A stretch of 64,000 nucleotides of DNA from JASGKO01 sp049840595 (GTDB taxonomy: Bacteria > Verrucomicrobiota > Verrucomicrobiia > Chthoniobacterales > Chthoniobacteraceae): assembly GCA_049840595.1 (NCBI GenBank), contig JASGKO010000036.1, forward strand, positions 234,604 through 298,603, given 5' to 3'. Both the position numbers and the translations under genes were made by a program. The notes under the pieces are model-generated. The model saw only the letters and a program-made list of their open reading frames with translations, did no database searches and was not told the origin of the DNA. Every line of letters starts with the position of its first letter. Within the stretch, counting starts at the first letter, position 1. Below are positions 16,724 to 27,178 of this stretch, piece by piece.

Positions 16724-18948
16724 TGCCAAACTATTCACCTTACTCCGCGAAATCCGAAAACAGCTACACCTCAGTCGAGGACGGGATTTCGATCCAGCAC
16801 ATTTTCAACACCATGCTGGAAAAGGCATGGCTTATCGCGCTGTGCGTTCTTTTACTTGCCGGTGGTGCCGTCTTTTACTGCTGGAAAAGCCAGGTACTCT
16901 ACACCGCGCAAACCGTCATTCAGGTCGAGCAACAGGAAGCGACCGTCATCGACGATGGTGGACAGAAGGGCGAGGATCTCAAAGCGGATGCCCTGCTGAA
17001 AACCTTTGAGCAGAACTTGATTGCCGACAGTCTTTTCGAGCGGCTGATCAAGTCGCAGAATCTGCAGGATGATCCGACTTACGTTCAGCGGGTGGCAGGC
17101 AAAAAAGCGCCCATGTCCCAGTTGGTTCGCACTTTGGAACAGCGCGTGGATGCCAAGGCCCGCCGTGGCACTCGTCTGATCGATATCTGGGTGGACGATA
17201 CCGACCCAGATCGCGCGCAGAAGCTGGCCGATGCACTGGTGGAGCAGTTCGACGAAATGAATTTCGAGGTGCGCTCCGCCTCCTCCAAGACGGAGAACGA
17301 GTTTCTCCAGGGGGAAGCAAAGCGTCTGGCCAAGCAGTTGGAAGAATCCCAGGCGGCCCTCCAGGCTTATCGGGTGGAGCACAACGCCATTTCGCTCTCC
17401 AATACCCAGGATATCACATCCGAGAAGCTCAAGGATCTCAATAAAACGCTCACCGATGCCGAGACGACGGCTGGGAAGTTGGAAGCCGATCAGGCTGCTG
17501 TGGAGCGCAGCAACAAAAATGTCGATCAACTGCTCGCCATCCAGAGCATTGCCACCGCTCCGGACGTGCTCGATGTGAAGCGCCGGATTGTCGATCAACA
17601 GGGGCAGATCGCCAGCATCGCCACCCGCTACAAGCCCAAGCATCCAAAATACATCGAAGCCGCCGGCCAGTTGCAGGCGCTCAAGGATGAGTTGAACCGC
17701 TCTGTTTTGAAAGTTGCCGACTCCTTCGCCAGCCAGTTGAAGGCCGCGAAAGATAACGTGGCCACCTTGCAGAGCGCTCTGGATGCCCAATCCAAGGAAG
17801 CAGCCAATCTCAACAGTCTGCAAGGACCTTACAGCGTGCTCACCCGTCAGGTGGAAGCCAACCAGAAGCTTTACGACGAAGTCGTGAACCAGCAGAACCA
17901 GACGGAAGTTTCCAAGGCTTTCGAAGGCAGCAGCTTCCGCATCATTCAGCCGGCCCAGAAGCCAACTTACCAAAGCTGGCCCAAGACCAAACTCATCATC
18001 ACGCTCGCCGTGGTGGTCGGCTTCATGATTGGCTTCGCCCTCACCTTCCTGCTTTCCACGACGGATACCACCCTTCGCACGGTGGATCAGGTGGAGCAAA
18101 TCACCTCCATGTCTGCCATTGGCGCGATTCCGCTGATGGAACGCTCCCGCAAGGCTGCGGCCAAGCAGCCGTCCAAGATCAAGATTCTCATCCGCTCCCT
18201 GCTGCCGTTCATCGGTCGCTCCAGCAATCCGGAACGCTCGCTCGTTCTGGTAAAGCAGCCGGATTCCGCAGTCTCCGAGGCGTTCCGCACGCTGCGCACC
18301 AATCTGGCGCTGGAACTCACCAGTTCCGACAGTCAGAGCATTCTTTTCACCAGCGCCATTCCAGCCGAGGGCAAGACCTTTTGCTCGTCGAACTATGCGG
18401 TATCGCTGGCTCAAATGAATCTACGCACGCTGATTGTGGACTGCGATTTGCGTCGTCCCGCGGTGGCCAAGGCCTTCAATATCATCAATGATGACCGCCC
18501 CGGGCTGGGTCAATATCTCCAGGGTTCGGCCAAATGGGAGGAAATCGTCCGCAAGTCCGAGGTGCAAAATCTCGACATCATCACGGTCGGCAAGCTGCTC
18601 TCCAATCCTTCCGAGACGCTTGCCAGCCAGGCCATGCAGGACTTCATTGCCTTCTCGAAGACCAAGTATGATCGCGTGATTTTGGATACCGCCCCGGTGA
18701 ACGCAGTCAGCGACACCCTGCTCTTTGCCAGCCAGGCCAATGTGGTCTGCCTCGTCATCAAGGCCGCTTCCACCCCACGCCGCGCCGTGCAGCGTGCCGT
18801 GCAGGTGCTGCGTCAGGCCAAAGCCAAATTCTCGGGTGTGATCCTCAATCAGCTCCCCATCCACAGCGGTCTGGGTTACTACTATTACTATTCCAGCGGA
18901 AGCTATGGCGAAGGAGTTTACGGGTCGGGTGCGGTGAGGTCGAGTTAA
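16723..18948 (+). CDS. Wzc-like chain-length determinant and tyrosine kinase
   Basis: A 741-residue inner-membrane protein that controls polymer length and export. It has an N-terminal Wzz domain with the first helix at about residues 35-55, a long periplasmic coiled-coil region, a second helix near 420-445, then a cytoplasmic BY-kinase. Kinase motifs are Walker A AIPAEGKTF (about 545-553), Walker A' LIVDCDLRRP (about 570-579) and Walker B VILDTAPV (about 651-658). The last 31 residues hold a tyrosine cluster (GYYYYYSSGSYGEGVYGSG), the expected autophosphorylation tail. Wza-like and Wzc-like genes overlap, so they form one export unit. No separate phosphatase gene is seen in the window. Confidence 0.94.
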   Translation: MPNYSPYSAKSENSYTSVEDGISIQHIFNTMLEKAWLIALCVLLLAGGAVFYCWKSQVLYTAQTVIQVEQQEATVIDDGGQKGEDLKADALLKTFEQNLIADSLFERLIKSQNLQDDPTYVQRVAGKKAPMSQLVRTLEQRVDAKARRGTRLIDIWVDDTDPDRAQKLADALVEQFDEMNFEVRSASSKTENEFLQGEAKRLAKQLEESQAALQAYRVEHNAISLSNTQDITSEKLKDLNKTLTDAETTAGKLEADQAAVERSNKNVDQLLAIQSIATAPDVLDVKRRIVDQQGQIASIATRYKPKHPKYIEAAGQLQALKDELNRSVLKVADSFASQLKAAKDNVATLQSALDAQSKEAANLNSLQGPYSVLTRQVEANQKLYDEVVNQQNQTEVSKAFEGSSFRIIQPAQKPTYQSWPKTKLIITLAVVVGFMIGFALTFLLSTTDTTLRTVDQVEQITSMSAIGAIPLMERSRKAAAKQPSKIKILIRSLLPFIGRSSNPERSLVLVKQPDSAVSEAFRTLRTNLALELTSSDSQSILFTSAIPAEGKTFCSSNYAVSLAQMNLRTLIVDCDLRRPAVAKAFNIINDDRPGLGQYLQGSAKWEEIVRKSEVQNLDIITVGKLLSNPSETLASQAMQDFIAFSKTKYDRVILDTAPVNAVSDTLLFASQANVVCLVIKAASTPRRAVQRAVQVLRQAKAKFSGVILNQLPIHSGLGYYYYYSSGSYGEGVYGSGAVRSS

Positions 18949-18989
18949 TCGCCGCAAGGGAAATGGGGGAACAACCTAGCCGCAAGCAC

Positions 18990-20390
18990 TCATACGGAAG
19001 TCACCAGCAACTCACGCCGCTTTGCCTTCAGGCGGGTCCGCAGCCAGCGAGGCGAGTTCCAGCAGACGCCGAGCAGGATTGCGACGTAGAATTGCAGCGA
19101 CGCGATCTCCAGCGGGAAGTCGATCACGGCATGCAGCGTAATGCCGCCCAGGGCAAGCACCGTGCAGAAAAGCGCGATCTTGTCCTGGCTGGAAGCATCG
19201 GCCTTGCGCTCGAACAATTGCCGGATCGCAATTCCGATTCCGCCCAGCAGCAAAATTCCCAGGGCGGCAGCGCCGACCCAGCCCCATTCGATCGTCATCT
19301 GGAGGTAATCCTCATGGGCATACCGCCAGAGCCCGGCAATTTGTCCGCCCAAATAATTCGTATAGTGAGGAAAAATCTCCTCAAACGTGCCGGGACCAAA
19401 GCCGAATGGGCCAGACTGCGGGATGATTCGGAGACACGTCTTCGCGGTGAGATAGCGCGGATAATCCCAACCCACCTGCTGGAAGAACTGCAGCCAGCGC
19501 GCCCGCAGAGTGCCACTGGAAAAGAAAATCGCCACCGGCAGAATCACGGCAAAACCGATGGCCAGCGGCACAACCCGATGCCGCTTCATAAAGGTCAGGA
19601 TCGCCCGTCCACCGAGACTGGCAAATCCCCAAACCGCGAGCCCCAGGATCAGGATCGCAATGACCATCGCCCCTTTGGAAATGTTGACGAAGGCCGAGAT
19701 GATGCAAAGCATGGTGGCAGGAATCCAGAAGCCCCACGCCTGCGCGGATTGTTGATTTCGCAGCGCCATCACCGAAGCGCCAACCAGAAACGGCAGCACC
19801 AGATTGAGGTAGGCCCCGGCATTGCCATGGTAAACGTAGGTGGCAAAGAAGGTATAGGACACGCGGCCCGCCTCCCAAAAGACCATCTTGGCACCCCCCA
19901 TTTTCTGGACCAGCCCAAGCAGCACGATACTGAGCCCGGTGAGCGCAAAGGTGTAGAAAGCGCGCATACGCCAGCGGACGTCCTCCATCAAATCCGCACT
20001 AATGAGCAGGATGCCCAGCAGCCCGGTGTAGCGCAGCATGGCGTGGAAAACGACGCGCGCATCCACCGAGCCCGGCAGGTAGGGAATGGCCGCCGGATTG
20101 CGGTGAAACATCAGGGTCTCCGGCGAGTAGAGAAACTTTTCATGGAAGGCCATTATCCAGCCCTGGAGCAGCAGCCAGCCCACGCACCCCAGCATCCAGG
20201 GCGACCACGTCGGCGCCTTGCGTCCGGCGAGCTGGGACAGCATCCAGAAGATAATGACTGCGCCCATCAGGGCATCCAGACCCAAAATTGTCGCCGGTCG
20301 CGTGCAGCCGTAAGCCCATGGGGCATAAACAATGGTGGCGATCAGCAGCCATCCAGCCATTTGACGAAGGTTCCCTTTAATATCAGCCAT
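18990..20390 (-). CDS. O-antigen ligase/polymerase family membrane protein (Wzy/WaaL type)
   Basis: A 466-residue protein with about 11-12 hydrophobic helices and a large periplasmic loop containing GFGPGTFEEIFPHYTN and AHEDYLQMTIEWGWVG (about residues 340-385), the signature of the O-antigen ligase/Wzy_C family. It either polymerises lipid-linked repeat units or ligates the polymer to an acceptor. It lies on the minus strand, convergent with the Wzc-like gene (41-base gap) and divergent from the large glycosyltransferase operon. A second, unrelated-looking polymerase is encoded at 35440-36765. Confidence 0.87.
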   Translation of the reverse strand: MADIKGNLRQMAGWLLIATIVYAPWAYGCTRPATILGLDALMGAVIIFWMLSQLAGRKAPTWSPWMLGCVGWLLLQGWIMAFHEKFLYSPETLMFHRNPAAIPYLPGSVDARVVFHAMLRYTGLLGILLISADLMEDVRWRMRAFYTFALTGLSIVLLGLVQKMGGAKMVFWEAGRVSYTFFATYVYHGNAGAYLNLVLPFLVGASVMALRNQQSAQAWGFWIPATMLCIISAFVNISKGAMVIAILILGLAVWGFASLGGRAILTFMKRHRVVPLAIGFAVILPVAIFFSSGTLRARWLQFFQQVGWDYPRYLTAKTCLRIIPQSGPFGFGPGTFEEIFPHYTNYLGGQIAGLWRYAHEDYLQMTIEWGWVGAAALGILLLGGIGIAIRQLFERKADASSQDKIALFCTVLALGGITLHAVIDFPLEIASLQFYVAILLGVCWNSPRWLRTRLKAKRRELLVTSV

Positions 20391-20458
20391 TATTTTTTCC
20401 CTTTGCCGAAAGCATACTGGGGAGGCACAAATTGTCCATCACCTGCTGCCTGTAAAGA

Positions 20459-21665
20459 ATGAAATTGTTGATCCTCAACTCTTTATATTCGCCGAACATC
20501 TTCGGTGGCGCGGAGCGATCCGTGCAATTCCTCGCCGAGGCGTTGGTCGCCGAAGGGGTGGAGGTTAGCGTTCTCTCGCTCAATCCTGGGGAAGGACACG
20601 CCCGCGACACCGTGAATGGAGTCCGCGTGCATTATGTCGGCCTGCCGAATATTTACTGGCCCTTTGGCCGAACCCAAAAAACCCGCGGGAGCATGCTCTG
20701 GCACGCGGTGGACATGTATAATCCCCTCACCCAATCCGCCTGCAAAGCAGTGATGCGTGAGGAAAAGCCGGATGTCGTCCATTCCAATCTCCTCGTCGGT
20801 CTCTCCGTTTCCGCCTGGCAGACCGCCCGCGAGGCTCGGCCTGCCCATCATCCATACGCTGCGCGATTACTACCTGGCCTGTCCGCGTTCGGTCATGTTT
20901 AAACGCGGTGCCAACTGCAATACGCAGTGCGCGGAATGCAGCGCCTTTAGCTGGATCAAGCGGAAGGTCTCCGGGACGGTGAATACCGCCGTCGGCAACT
21001 CGAAGCACATGCTCGACATCCATACCGGCCTCGGCTTTTTCCCGAATGCCAGCCAGCGCGACGTAGTGCATAACATCTACGTCCCCGGCCAGATCCTCGA
21101 AAAGCCCGCCCCTCCCCACAAGCGGCTGCGCATCGGCTTCATCGGCCAGATCCTGCCGCACAAAGGGGTGGATTATCTGATTCGTGAAGTGCTGAAACTC
21201 GCGCCCGATCAATACGAGCTACTCCATTGCCGGCAATGCCACCGAGGATTATCTCGCGGAACTGCGCGCCCTGGCCACTTCCCCCTCCATCAATTTCATT
21301 GGCTTTGTAAAACCCGAGTCGCTCTTCCACGAGATCGACGTGCTCGCCGTCCCGTCACTCTGGCACGAGCCCCTGCCCCGCGTGATCTTTGAGGCCTATT
21401 CCCACGGCATTCCCGTGCTGGCCTCCCAGCGCGGCGGCAACATGGAGCTCGTCGAGGAAGGGGTGACCGGCTTTTCCTTCGATCCTTCCAATGAAGGCGA
21501 ACTCACCGCCCATCTGCAGCGCATCATCGCGGAGCCGGAAATCCTGTTTGGCATGCGCGAGGCATGCAACTTGCGTTCACGAGATTTCTGCCGCCTGTCA
21601 TTGCCAAAAAGTCCATGAACCTTTACGAACAAACGCGCGTCTCCAAGGCCTCTGCAAAACTATGA
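20459..21665 (+). CDS. Family 4 glycosyltransferase (about three frameshifts)
   Basis: First gene of the 24-kb polysaccharide operon. The frames together encode a GT-B enzyme: N-terminal KLLILNSLYSPNIFGGAERS, then LPIIHTLRDYYLACPRSVMF, then RLRIGFIGQILPHKGVDYLI (start of the C-terminal Rossmann domain). The donor-site part reads LAVPSLWHEPLPRVIFEAYSHGIPVLAS, with the E-x7-E element, and the end reads AKKSMNLYEQTRV. The frames break near 20835, 21230-21330 and 21565. The reconstructed stop TGA at 21663-21665 overlaps the ATG of the permease gene, which supports reading it as one gene. The cause of the breaks is probably sequence error. Confidence 0.82.
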
Positions 21666-22487
21666 ACAAAGTGCTCGTCAAAGCCGGACAGTCCGGCAGC
21701 CAATACTGGTCGGATATCTGGCATTTCCGCGAATTGCTCTACTTCCTCGCCTGGCGCGACATCATTGTGCGTTACAAGCAGGCCGTCTTCGGCGTGGCCT
21801 GGGCGGTCATTCGTCCGCTGCTGACGCTGATGATCTTCACGATGATTTTCTCGAAGGCCGGTCACTTCCCGACCGATGGTCTTCCCTACTCCATTCGTGG
21901 CGTTTGCGGCATCTCGGCCGTGGCAGTTTTTCGCCAGTGCGCTCAGTGAATCCAGCAACAGTCTGGTGAACAACTCGCAGTTGGTTTCTAAAATCTATTT
22001 TCCACGCCTGCTGGTACCGATCGGCTCGCTCACCGTGGCCTTCGTGGATTTCCTGCTCTCCGGCGCGATCTTCTCGTCCTCATCATGTATCATCATCTGG
22101 TCCCCACGTGGAAACTGGCGATGCTGCCCTTGTTTTTCCTCATGGCGTTTGCCACGGCTTCGGGCTCCGGCATCCTGCTCTCGGCCCTGAACGTGAAATA
22201 CCGCGACGTGCGCGTGACGTGCCGTTGTATCGCGCAGTTCGGCTTCTTCCTCTCACCGGTCGTGATTCCGATCGAAGCGATCGTGACCAATCCGAAGTGG
22301 CTGGTCTGGTATTATGCCAACCCGATGGTCTCTGTAATCCAGGGCTTCCGCTGGGCCATCACCGGGCGCGATGAATTTGCGCTCTACTGGCCGGGCTTCG
22401 CCATGTCCATGACGACCCTCATCATCATCTTTGTGCTCGGGATGTTTTACTTCCGCCGCACTGAAAACCCTCGCCGACGTCATCTAA
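21662..22487 (+). CDS. Wzm-like ABC-2 polysaccharide permease (about three frameshifts)
   Basis: Inner-membrane subunit of an ABC exporter for polysaccharides (ABC-2 type, Wzm/KpsM/TagG family). The first frame gives DIWHFRELLYFLAWRDIIVRYKQ, the hallmark start, and then RPLLTLMIFTMIFSK. A second frame gives SLVNNSQLVSKIYFPRLLVPI. A third gives SGILLSALNVKYRDVR, GFFLSPVVIP, YYANPMVSVIQGFRWA and a final helix ending FRRTE. Breaks lie near 21900-21925, 22075-22085 and 22465; one more A at the last would give a TAA at 22485, just before the ATG of the ATPase gene. Every conserved block survives, so the gene is probably functional in the organism. Confidence 0.85.
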
Positions 22488-23757
22488 ATGAAACCCACCA
22501 TGATTCGAGTTCTCGGACGTCAGCAAAAGCTACGTCCTCCGCCACCAGGCCACGACCAAGCGGGATCACACCACGCTGCGGGAAGACCTCACGAATGCGG
22601 TGAAACAGGTTTTTCACCGGACCGCGCAAGGGGCCTTCCAAAAGAAGGAGACCTTCTGGGCGCTGCGCGACGTCTCCTTCGAGGTTCGCCCGCAGGGCGA
22701 GGTCCGTGGGCGTCATCGGCCGCAACGGCGCGGGCAAATCCACGTTGCTCAAGATCCTCGCCGGCATCACTCGATCCGACCAGCGGCGAGATCGACGATC
22801 CGCGGCCGCGTCGCCAGTCTGCTCGAAGTCGGCACCGGCTTCCACCCCGAGCTCACGGGACGCGAAAACATCTTCCTGAACGGCGCGATCCTCGGCATGC
22901 GCCACGCGGAGATCGCAAGAACCTTCGATGAAATCGTCGCTTTCGCCGAGGTCGAGCGCTTCCTCGACACGCCGGTGAAACGCTACTCGAGCGGCATGTA
23001 TGTGCGGCTCGCCTTCTCCGTCGCCGCGCACCTCGACCCCGAGATTCTCATCGTGGACGAGGTGCTGGCGGTAGGTGACGCGCAGTTCCAGCGCAAGTGC
23101 CTCGGCAAGATGCAGAGCATCCTCACCAAGGAAGGGCGCACGATTCTCTTCGTGAGCCACAATCTCTCACTCATCCGCACGCTCTGTAATCGCGCAATTA
23201 TTTTGAAGGGCGGCCAGATCATGGCCAACGGCGAAACCGAGCCGGTGGTGAGCGAGTACATCGAGATGACTGAGAACGCCTCCGGCGGCGATCTGGCCAC
23301 CCGCACCGATCGCAAGGGCGAGGGCAAGATTCGCGCCACCAAGTTCGAGGCGCTTTCCGGCGATGGTGAAGGCACGCGCCTTTTCACCGGCCACTCGGTC
23401 CGCTTTGTCGTGCGGGTCAATCACTACCTGCCCGAGGCGAACTGCATCCTGCTCATCAATACCGACAAAATCGCCACGCCGATCGCCAGCTTCAACAGCC
23501 AGTTCGTGGCACCACAGGATGGCACCAACGATCTGGACTACCCGGCCTTCGTCTGCGAAATCCCCGAGCTGCCGCTGGTGGCCGGACGTTATCGCGTGGG
23601 CATCCAGTTGCACATCGGCGGTATCGCGCAGGATGAAATCCTGAACGTCTGCCAGCTCGAAGTGGAACGCTCGAATTTCCAAAACCGCCCGCCCGCCCCC
23701 TGGGGTGGAATGGGCGATGTCAACGTGCCGCACCGCTGGCTGCTCCCGCCGCACTAA
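22488..23757 (+). CDS. Wzt-like ABC polysaccharide ATPase with C-terminal binding domain (frameshifts)
   Basis: ATPase partner of the preceding permease. The Walker A GRNGAGKST lies in a third frame near 22722-22750, between breaks at about 22515, 22690-22705 and 22770-22800. Downstream the frame is clean: GRVASLLEVGTGFHPELTGREN, the YSSGMYVRLAFSVAAHLDPEILIVDEVLAVGD signature and Walker B, and the HNLSLIRTLC switch histidine. A C-terminal extension of about 150 beta-rich residues follows, typical of Wzt proteins that read the finished end of the chain. The start may be ATG 22488 or ATG 22500 (MIRVL), which better fits the family. Confidence 0.88.
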
Positions 23758-23763
23758 ACTCCT

Positions 23764-24581
23764 ATGGCCGACGCTGCTTCCACCACCATCGCACGCCGGG
23801 GCATTGTCTATGCCACGACGGGCGCCCTCTATTTCCGCGAAGCCGTGGAGTCGGCCCGGACCGCGAAGCAGCACATGCCCGACCTGCCGATCATCATTTT
23901 CACCGATCAGCCGGGCGATCCAAAGGAGAGTTTCTACGAGGTGCGCCCCATTCACAATGTGGTGAAGGAGTGCCTCGACAAAATTGAGCCGCTGCTCAGT
24001 TTTCCGTTTGAGCAAACGTTGTTCCTCGATAGTGACACGATCGTTTACCAGCCCTGCTACGAGTCTTCGACCTGCTGGAGCGCTACGATTTCCTCGCCGC
24101 CACCGAGCCGGCACGGCATCCGGATTGTTACCTGAATAAGGACATCCCCACCTGCTTCGCCGAGGTCAACACCGGCGTGATGGCCTACCGCGCCAGCGCC
24201 GCGGTGCGTACCTTCTTTGCCGACTGGCTGAAGCGCGCCCGGGAGATGAACATCCCCCGCGACCAGGCTGCCTTTCGCGACGCCCTCTTACGATTCCGAC
24301 GTCCGGTTCTGGACGCTCACGCCGGAATACAATTTCCGCGCCGATTATCCCGGCTTCCTCCCTGCGGGCTCCACGATCAAAATTCTCCACGCACGCAAGG
24401 GCAACCTGCCCGTCATGAAAGCGCTCGCGGATTCCAGCACCAAAATTCGCATCACCCTCCCGGCAAGGATCGTCTCAAGCCGGAACACTTCATCATTCTC
24501 GCCCCCCGGCTTCATCGCATCGCCAGTCTGCAGCTCTCCCTGTTGCAAAAGCTGGCCGGACGAAAAAAAGGGCGTTCATGA
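23764..24581 (+). CDS. Putative nucleotide-sugar glycosyltransferase, GT-A like (frameshifts)
   Basis: The first frame encodes RGIVYATTGALYFREAVESARTAKQHMPDLPIIIFTD and then TLFLDSDTIVYQP, whose DSD is a plausible metal-binding DxD motif of a GT-A fold. Later frames give FAEVNTGVMAYRASAAVRTFFADWL, NIPRDQAAFRDAL, YNFRADYPGFLPAGSTIKILHARKGN and a basic helical end. This resembles GT8-like or DUF-type sugar transferases. Breaks lie near 24060, 24285 and 24455. The gene starts 6 bases after the Wzt-like stop and its own stop overlaps the next start (ATGA at 24578-24581). Donor and acceptor unknown. Confidence 0.7.
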
Positions 24582-25720
24582 AAATAGTCATCTATCGCGA
24601 TTCACGGGGGCCCGGCTTTGGCGGGGCGGAAAACACAATTGCGGTGCTGGCCGAGGCGCTGGCGAAGAACCATCGGGTGGAATTCCGCAACCATCGCCCC
24701 GATCTCACCCGCGAAGCGCTGGCCAATTACGCGCATACCAATCTCGATCAGGTCGATTTTACAACCGTTCCGTTTGCCGAGCCGAAAGCGCCCGGCTGGA
24801 ATCCTCTCGCCAACTACGCGCAGGCCAAAGCCTGGAACGCCGCCGTCGCCGAGGATTGCGACCTGTTCATCAACGTGGTCAACGGCCCGATGGTCTTCTG
24901 CCCCGCTGCCCATGGCATTTTGCGCGTGCTCTTTCCGTTCTACGGCAGCCACACCGGCAGCCGTCACCCGCGTGCTTGGTATCGTCGCTTTGAATGGGCG
25001 CAGCGCTTGGGTTCTTACAAGTTCGCCTGTGCCAATTCCAAATTCACCGCCCGCTGGACCAAAAAGCTGTGGAACCTCGATTGCGAAGTCATCTACTCCC
25101 CGGTGGATACGAATTTCCAAGCAACCGAGAAGACCAATTCCATCGTGAGCCTCGGCCGCTTCACCACCGAGGGCATCAAAGAAAGCAGCTCGAAATGGTC
25201 ACCGCCTTCCGCGAAATGGAGCAGACCCACCCGAGCGGCTGGGAATACTATTACTCTCGGCGGTCTCACCGATAATCCACAGGATCAGGCCTATTTCCAG
25301 AGTGTCTGCCAGGCGGGCGCAGGCGCTCCCGCCCATATCCTGCCCAATGCCAAGCGCGCCGATCTCAAATCCATCTGCGAGCGGGCCAAGATTTTCTGGC
25401 ACGCGGCTGGTTACGGCGAGGACGAGGAGAAGAACCCCGGCACCGCCGAGCATTTCGGCCAGGTGACGGTGGAAGCGATGGCCGCCGGTTGCGTGCCGCT
25501 CGTCATCAACAAGGGGGGCCCCCCCGAAGTGGTGGATCACGGCGTGGATGGATTCATCTGGGACACTCTCGATCAACTGAAGGATTACACCCGCCAGTTG
25601 ATGCTCGACGATGCCCTGCGCCGCCGCATGAGCGATGCCGCCCGGGAAAAATCCCGCAAGTTCAACCGGCAGGCTTTCACCACCCGCTTTCTGGAAGTCA
25701 TCGAACGAATGACTGCCTAA
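24578..25720 (+). CDS. Family 4 glycosyltransferase (compensated double frameshift)
   Basis: A GT-B enzyme of about 380 residues. The N-terminus is KIVIYRDSRGPGFGGAENT, the mid-region FACANSKFTARWTKKLW and VIYSPVDTNFQ, and the C-terminal donor domain has ERAKIFWHAAGYGEDEEKNPGTAEHFGQVTVEAMAAGCVPLV followed by GGPPEVV. The frame is open throughout, but residues about 203-228 do not look like the family. A neighbouring frame encodes KQLEMVTAFREMEQTHPSGWEYY there, so two opposing indels probably lie near 25185 and 25255. Coupled to the previous gene by an ATGA overlap. Confidence 0.85.
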   Translation: MKIVIYRDSRGPGFGGAENTIAVLAEALAKNHRVEFRNHRPDLTREALANYAHTNLDQVDFTTVPFAEPKAPGWNPLANYAQAKAWNAAVAEDCDLFINVVNGPMVFCPAAHGILRVLFPFYGSHTGSRHPRAWYRRFEWAQRLGSYKFACANSKFTARWTKKLWNLDCEVIYSPVDTNFQATEKTNSIVSLGRFTTEGIKESSSKWSPPSAKWSRPTRAAGNTITLGGLTDNPQDQAYFQSVCQAGAGAPAHILPNAKRADLKSICERAKIFWHAAGYGEDEEKNPGTAEHFGQVTVEAMAAGCVPLVINKGGPPEVVDHGVDGFIWDTLDQLKDYTRQLMLDDALRRRMSDAAREKSRKFNRQAFTTRFLEVIERMTA

Positions 25721-25837
25721 TTTTTCAATGTCTCCACTTCTGATGAAACCACTCACCACCACGCCGGAAGGCATTTAACGCTTGTCACTTATGGAAATTC
25801 CAATAACTTCGGCACCCAAAATGGACTTACAGGGCTT

Positions 25838-27160
25838 ATGAAACGGATTAGCGTATTTGGACTCGGTTACGTAGGCGCAGTTTCGGCTGCATGTCTCGCC
25901 AAAGAAGGAAACCAGGTGATCGGCGTCGATCTCAGCCTCGCGAAGGTTGACATCATCAACAGCGGTCGCACTCCGATCATCGAAGCCGGCATGGACGAGC
26001 TCATGCAGGAAGCCGTGAGCATGGGCAACCTCACCGCCACCACCGATTCGAAAAAAGCGGTGCTGGAGACCGATCTTTCCATCATCTGCGTCGGCACCCC
26101 CAGCCGTTCCAATGGCAGCCTCGATCTCTCGCACATTGAGTCCGTCTGCCGCGAGATCGGCACCGCGCTCAAGGAAAAGACCAGCCCGCACGTGATCGTC
26201 GCCCAGCAGCACCATGCTGCCGGGCACCATCCACACACCATCACCCCCACCCCTCGAAGCCGCTTCCGGCAAAAAGGCGGGCGTGGATTTCCACGTGTGC
26301 ATCAACCCGGAGTTCCTCCGCGAGGGCAAATCGCTCTACGATTTCTACCATCCTCCCTTTCATCCTCATTTGGGCCGATCATCCCGATGCCGCCGAGGCG
26401 GTGAAGGATATCTATTCCAATGTGGACGCACCGATCCACGTCACCCCCGTGCGCACGGCGGAGATGGTGAAATACACCTGCAACTGCTGGCACGCCGCCA
26501 AGGTCAGTTTCGCCAATGAAATCGGCAACGTCTGCAAGCCCCTCGGCATCGATAGCCACGAGGTGATGCGCCTCGTCTGCCTCGATACGAAGCTGAACCT
26601 CTCGCCTTATTACATGATTCCCGGCTTCGCCTTCGGCGGCTCCTGCCTGCCCAAGGATCTGCGCGCCCTCACCTACAAGGCCCGCGAGCTGGACGTCAAC
26701 GTCCCGATGCTCAACTCGCTCCTGCCCGGCAACCGCCAGCAGATCGACCGCGCGGTGGACCTCATTGCGGAAGCGAAGAGCAAGAAGATCGGCATCGTGG
26801 GCCTGAGCTTCAAGGCCGGCACCGACGACCTGCGCGTATCGCCCATGGTCACCCTCGTGGAGACGCTGATCCTGGCCGCGGCTACGACATCGCCATACTA
26901 CGATACCCACGTTTCCATCGCCCGCCTCGTCGGTGCGAACAAGAGCTGACATCGAGAAGGAAATCCCGCACATCGACCGCCTCATGCGCCCCGAACTTTC
27001 CGACGTGGTCACCCATGCGGAGACGCTCGTGATCGGCACCAAGACGGCCACCCGCGAGGAACTGGAACCGCTGCTCCGTCCCGGGCAGCGAATTGTGGAT
27101 TTGGTCCGGATTTTCGACGAACGTGTTTCCGACGATACCTACCAGGGTATCTGTTGGTAA
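25838..27160 (+). CDS. algD: GDP-mannose 6-dehydrogenase, AlgD-like (several frameshifts)
   Basis: Member of the UDP-glucose/GDP-mannose dehydrogenase family, which oxidises a nucleotide sugar twice with NAD to a uronic acid donor. The first frame has the Rossmann start ISVFGLGYVGAVSAACLAKEG. Later frames have MLPGTIHT and KAGVDFHVCINPEFLREG, VKYTCNCWHAAKVSFANEIGN, the catalytic-cysteine motif FGGSCLPKD, GLSFKAGTDDLRVSP, and an end TYQGICW. The YTCNxWHAAKV block and GICW ending match Pseudomonas AlgD more than UDP-glucose dehydrogenases. Breaks lie near 26205, 26235, 26355, 26885 and 26945. A uronic acid in the polymer is therefore expected. Confidence 0.87.
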
Positions 27161-27178
27161 CCGTTTACACCCCCATTC

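Noticed and set aside
16852..18414. 520-codon minus-strand frame
   Set aside because: Antisense to the Wzc-like kinase gene, which has all kinase motifs.
18963..20462. 499-codon plus-strand frame
   Set aside because: Antisense to the O-antigen ligase gene; charged, low-hydrophobicity mirror of a membrane protein.
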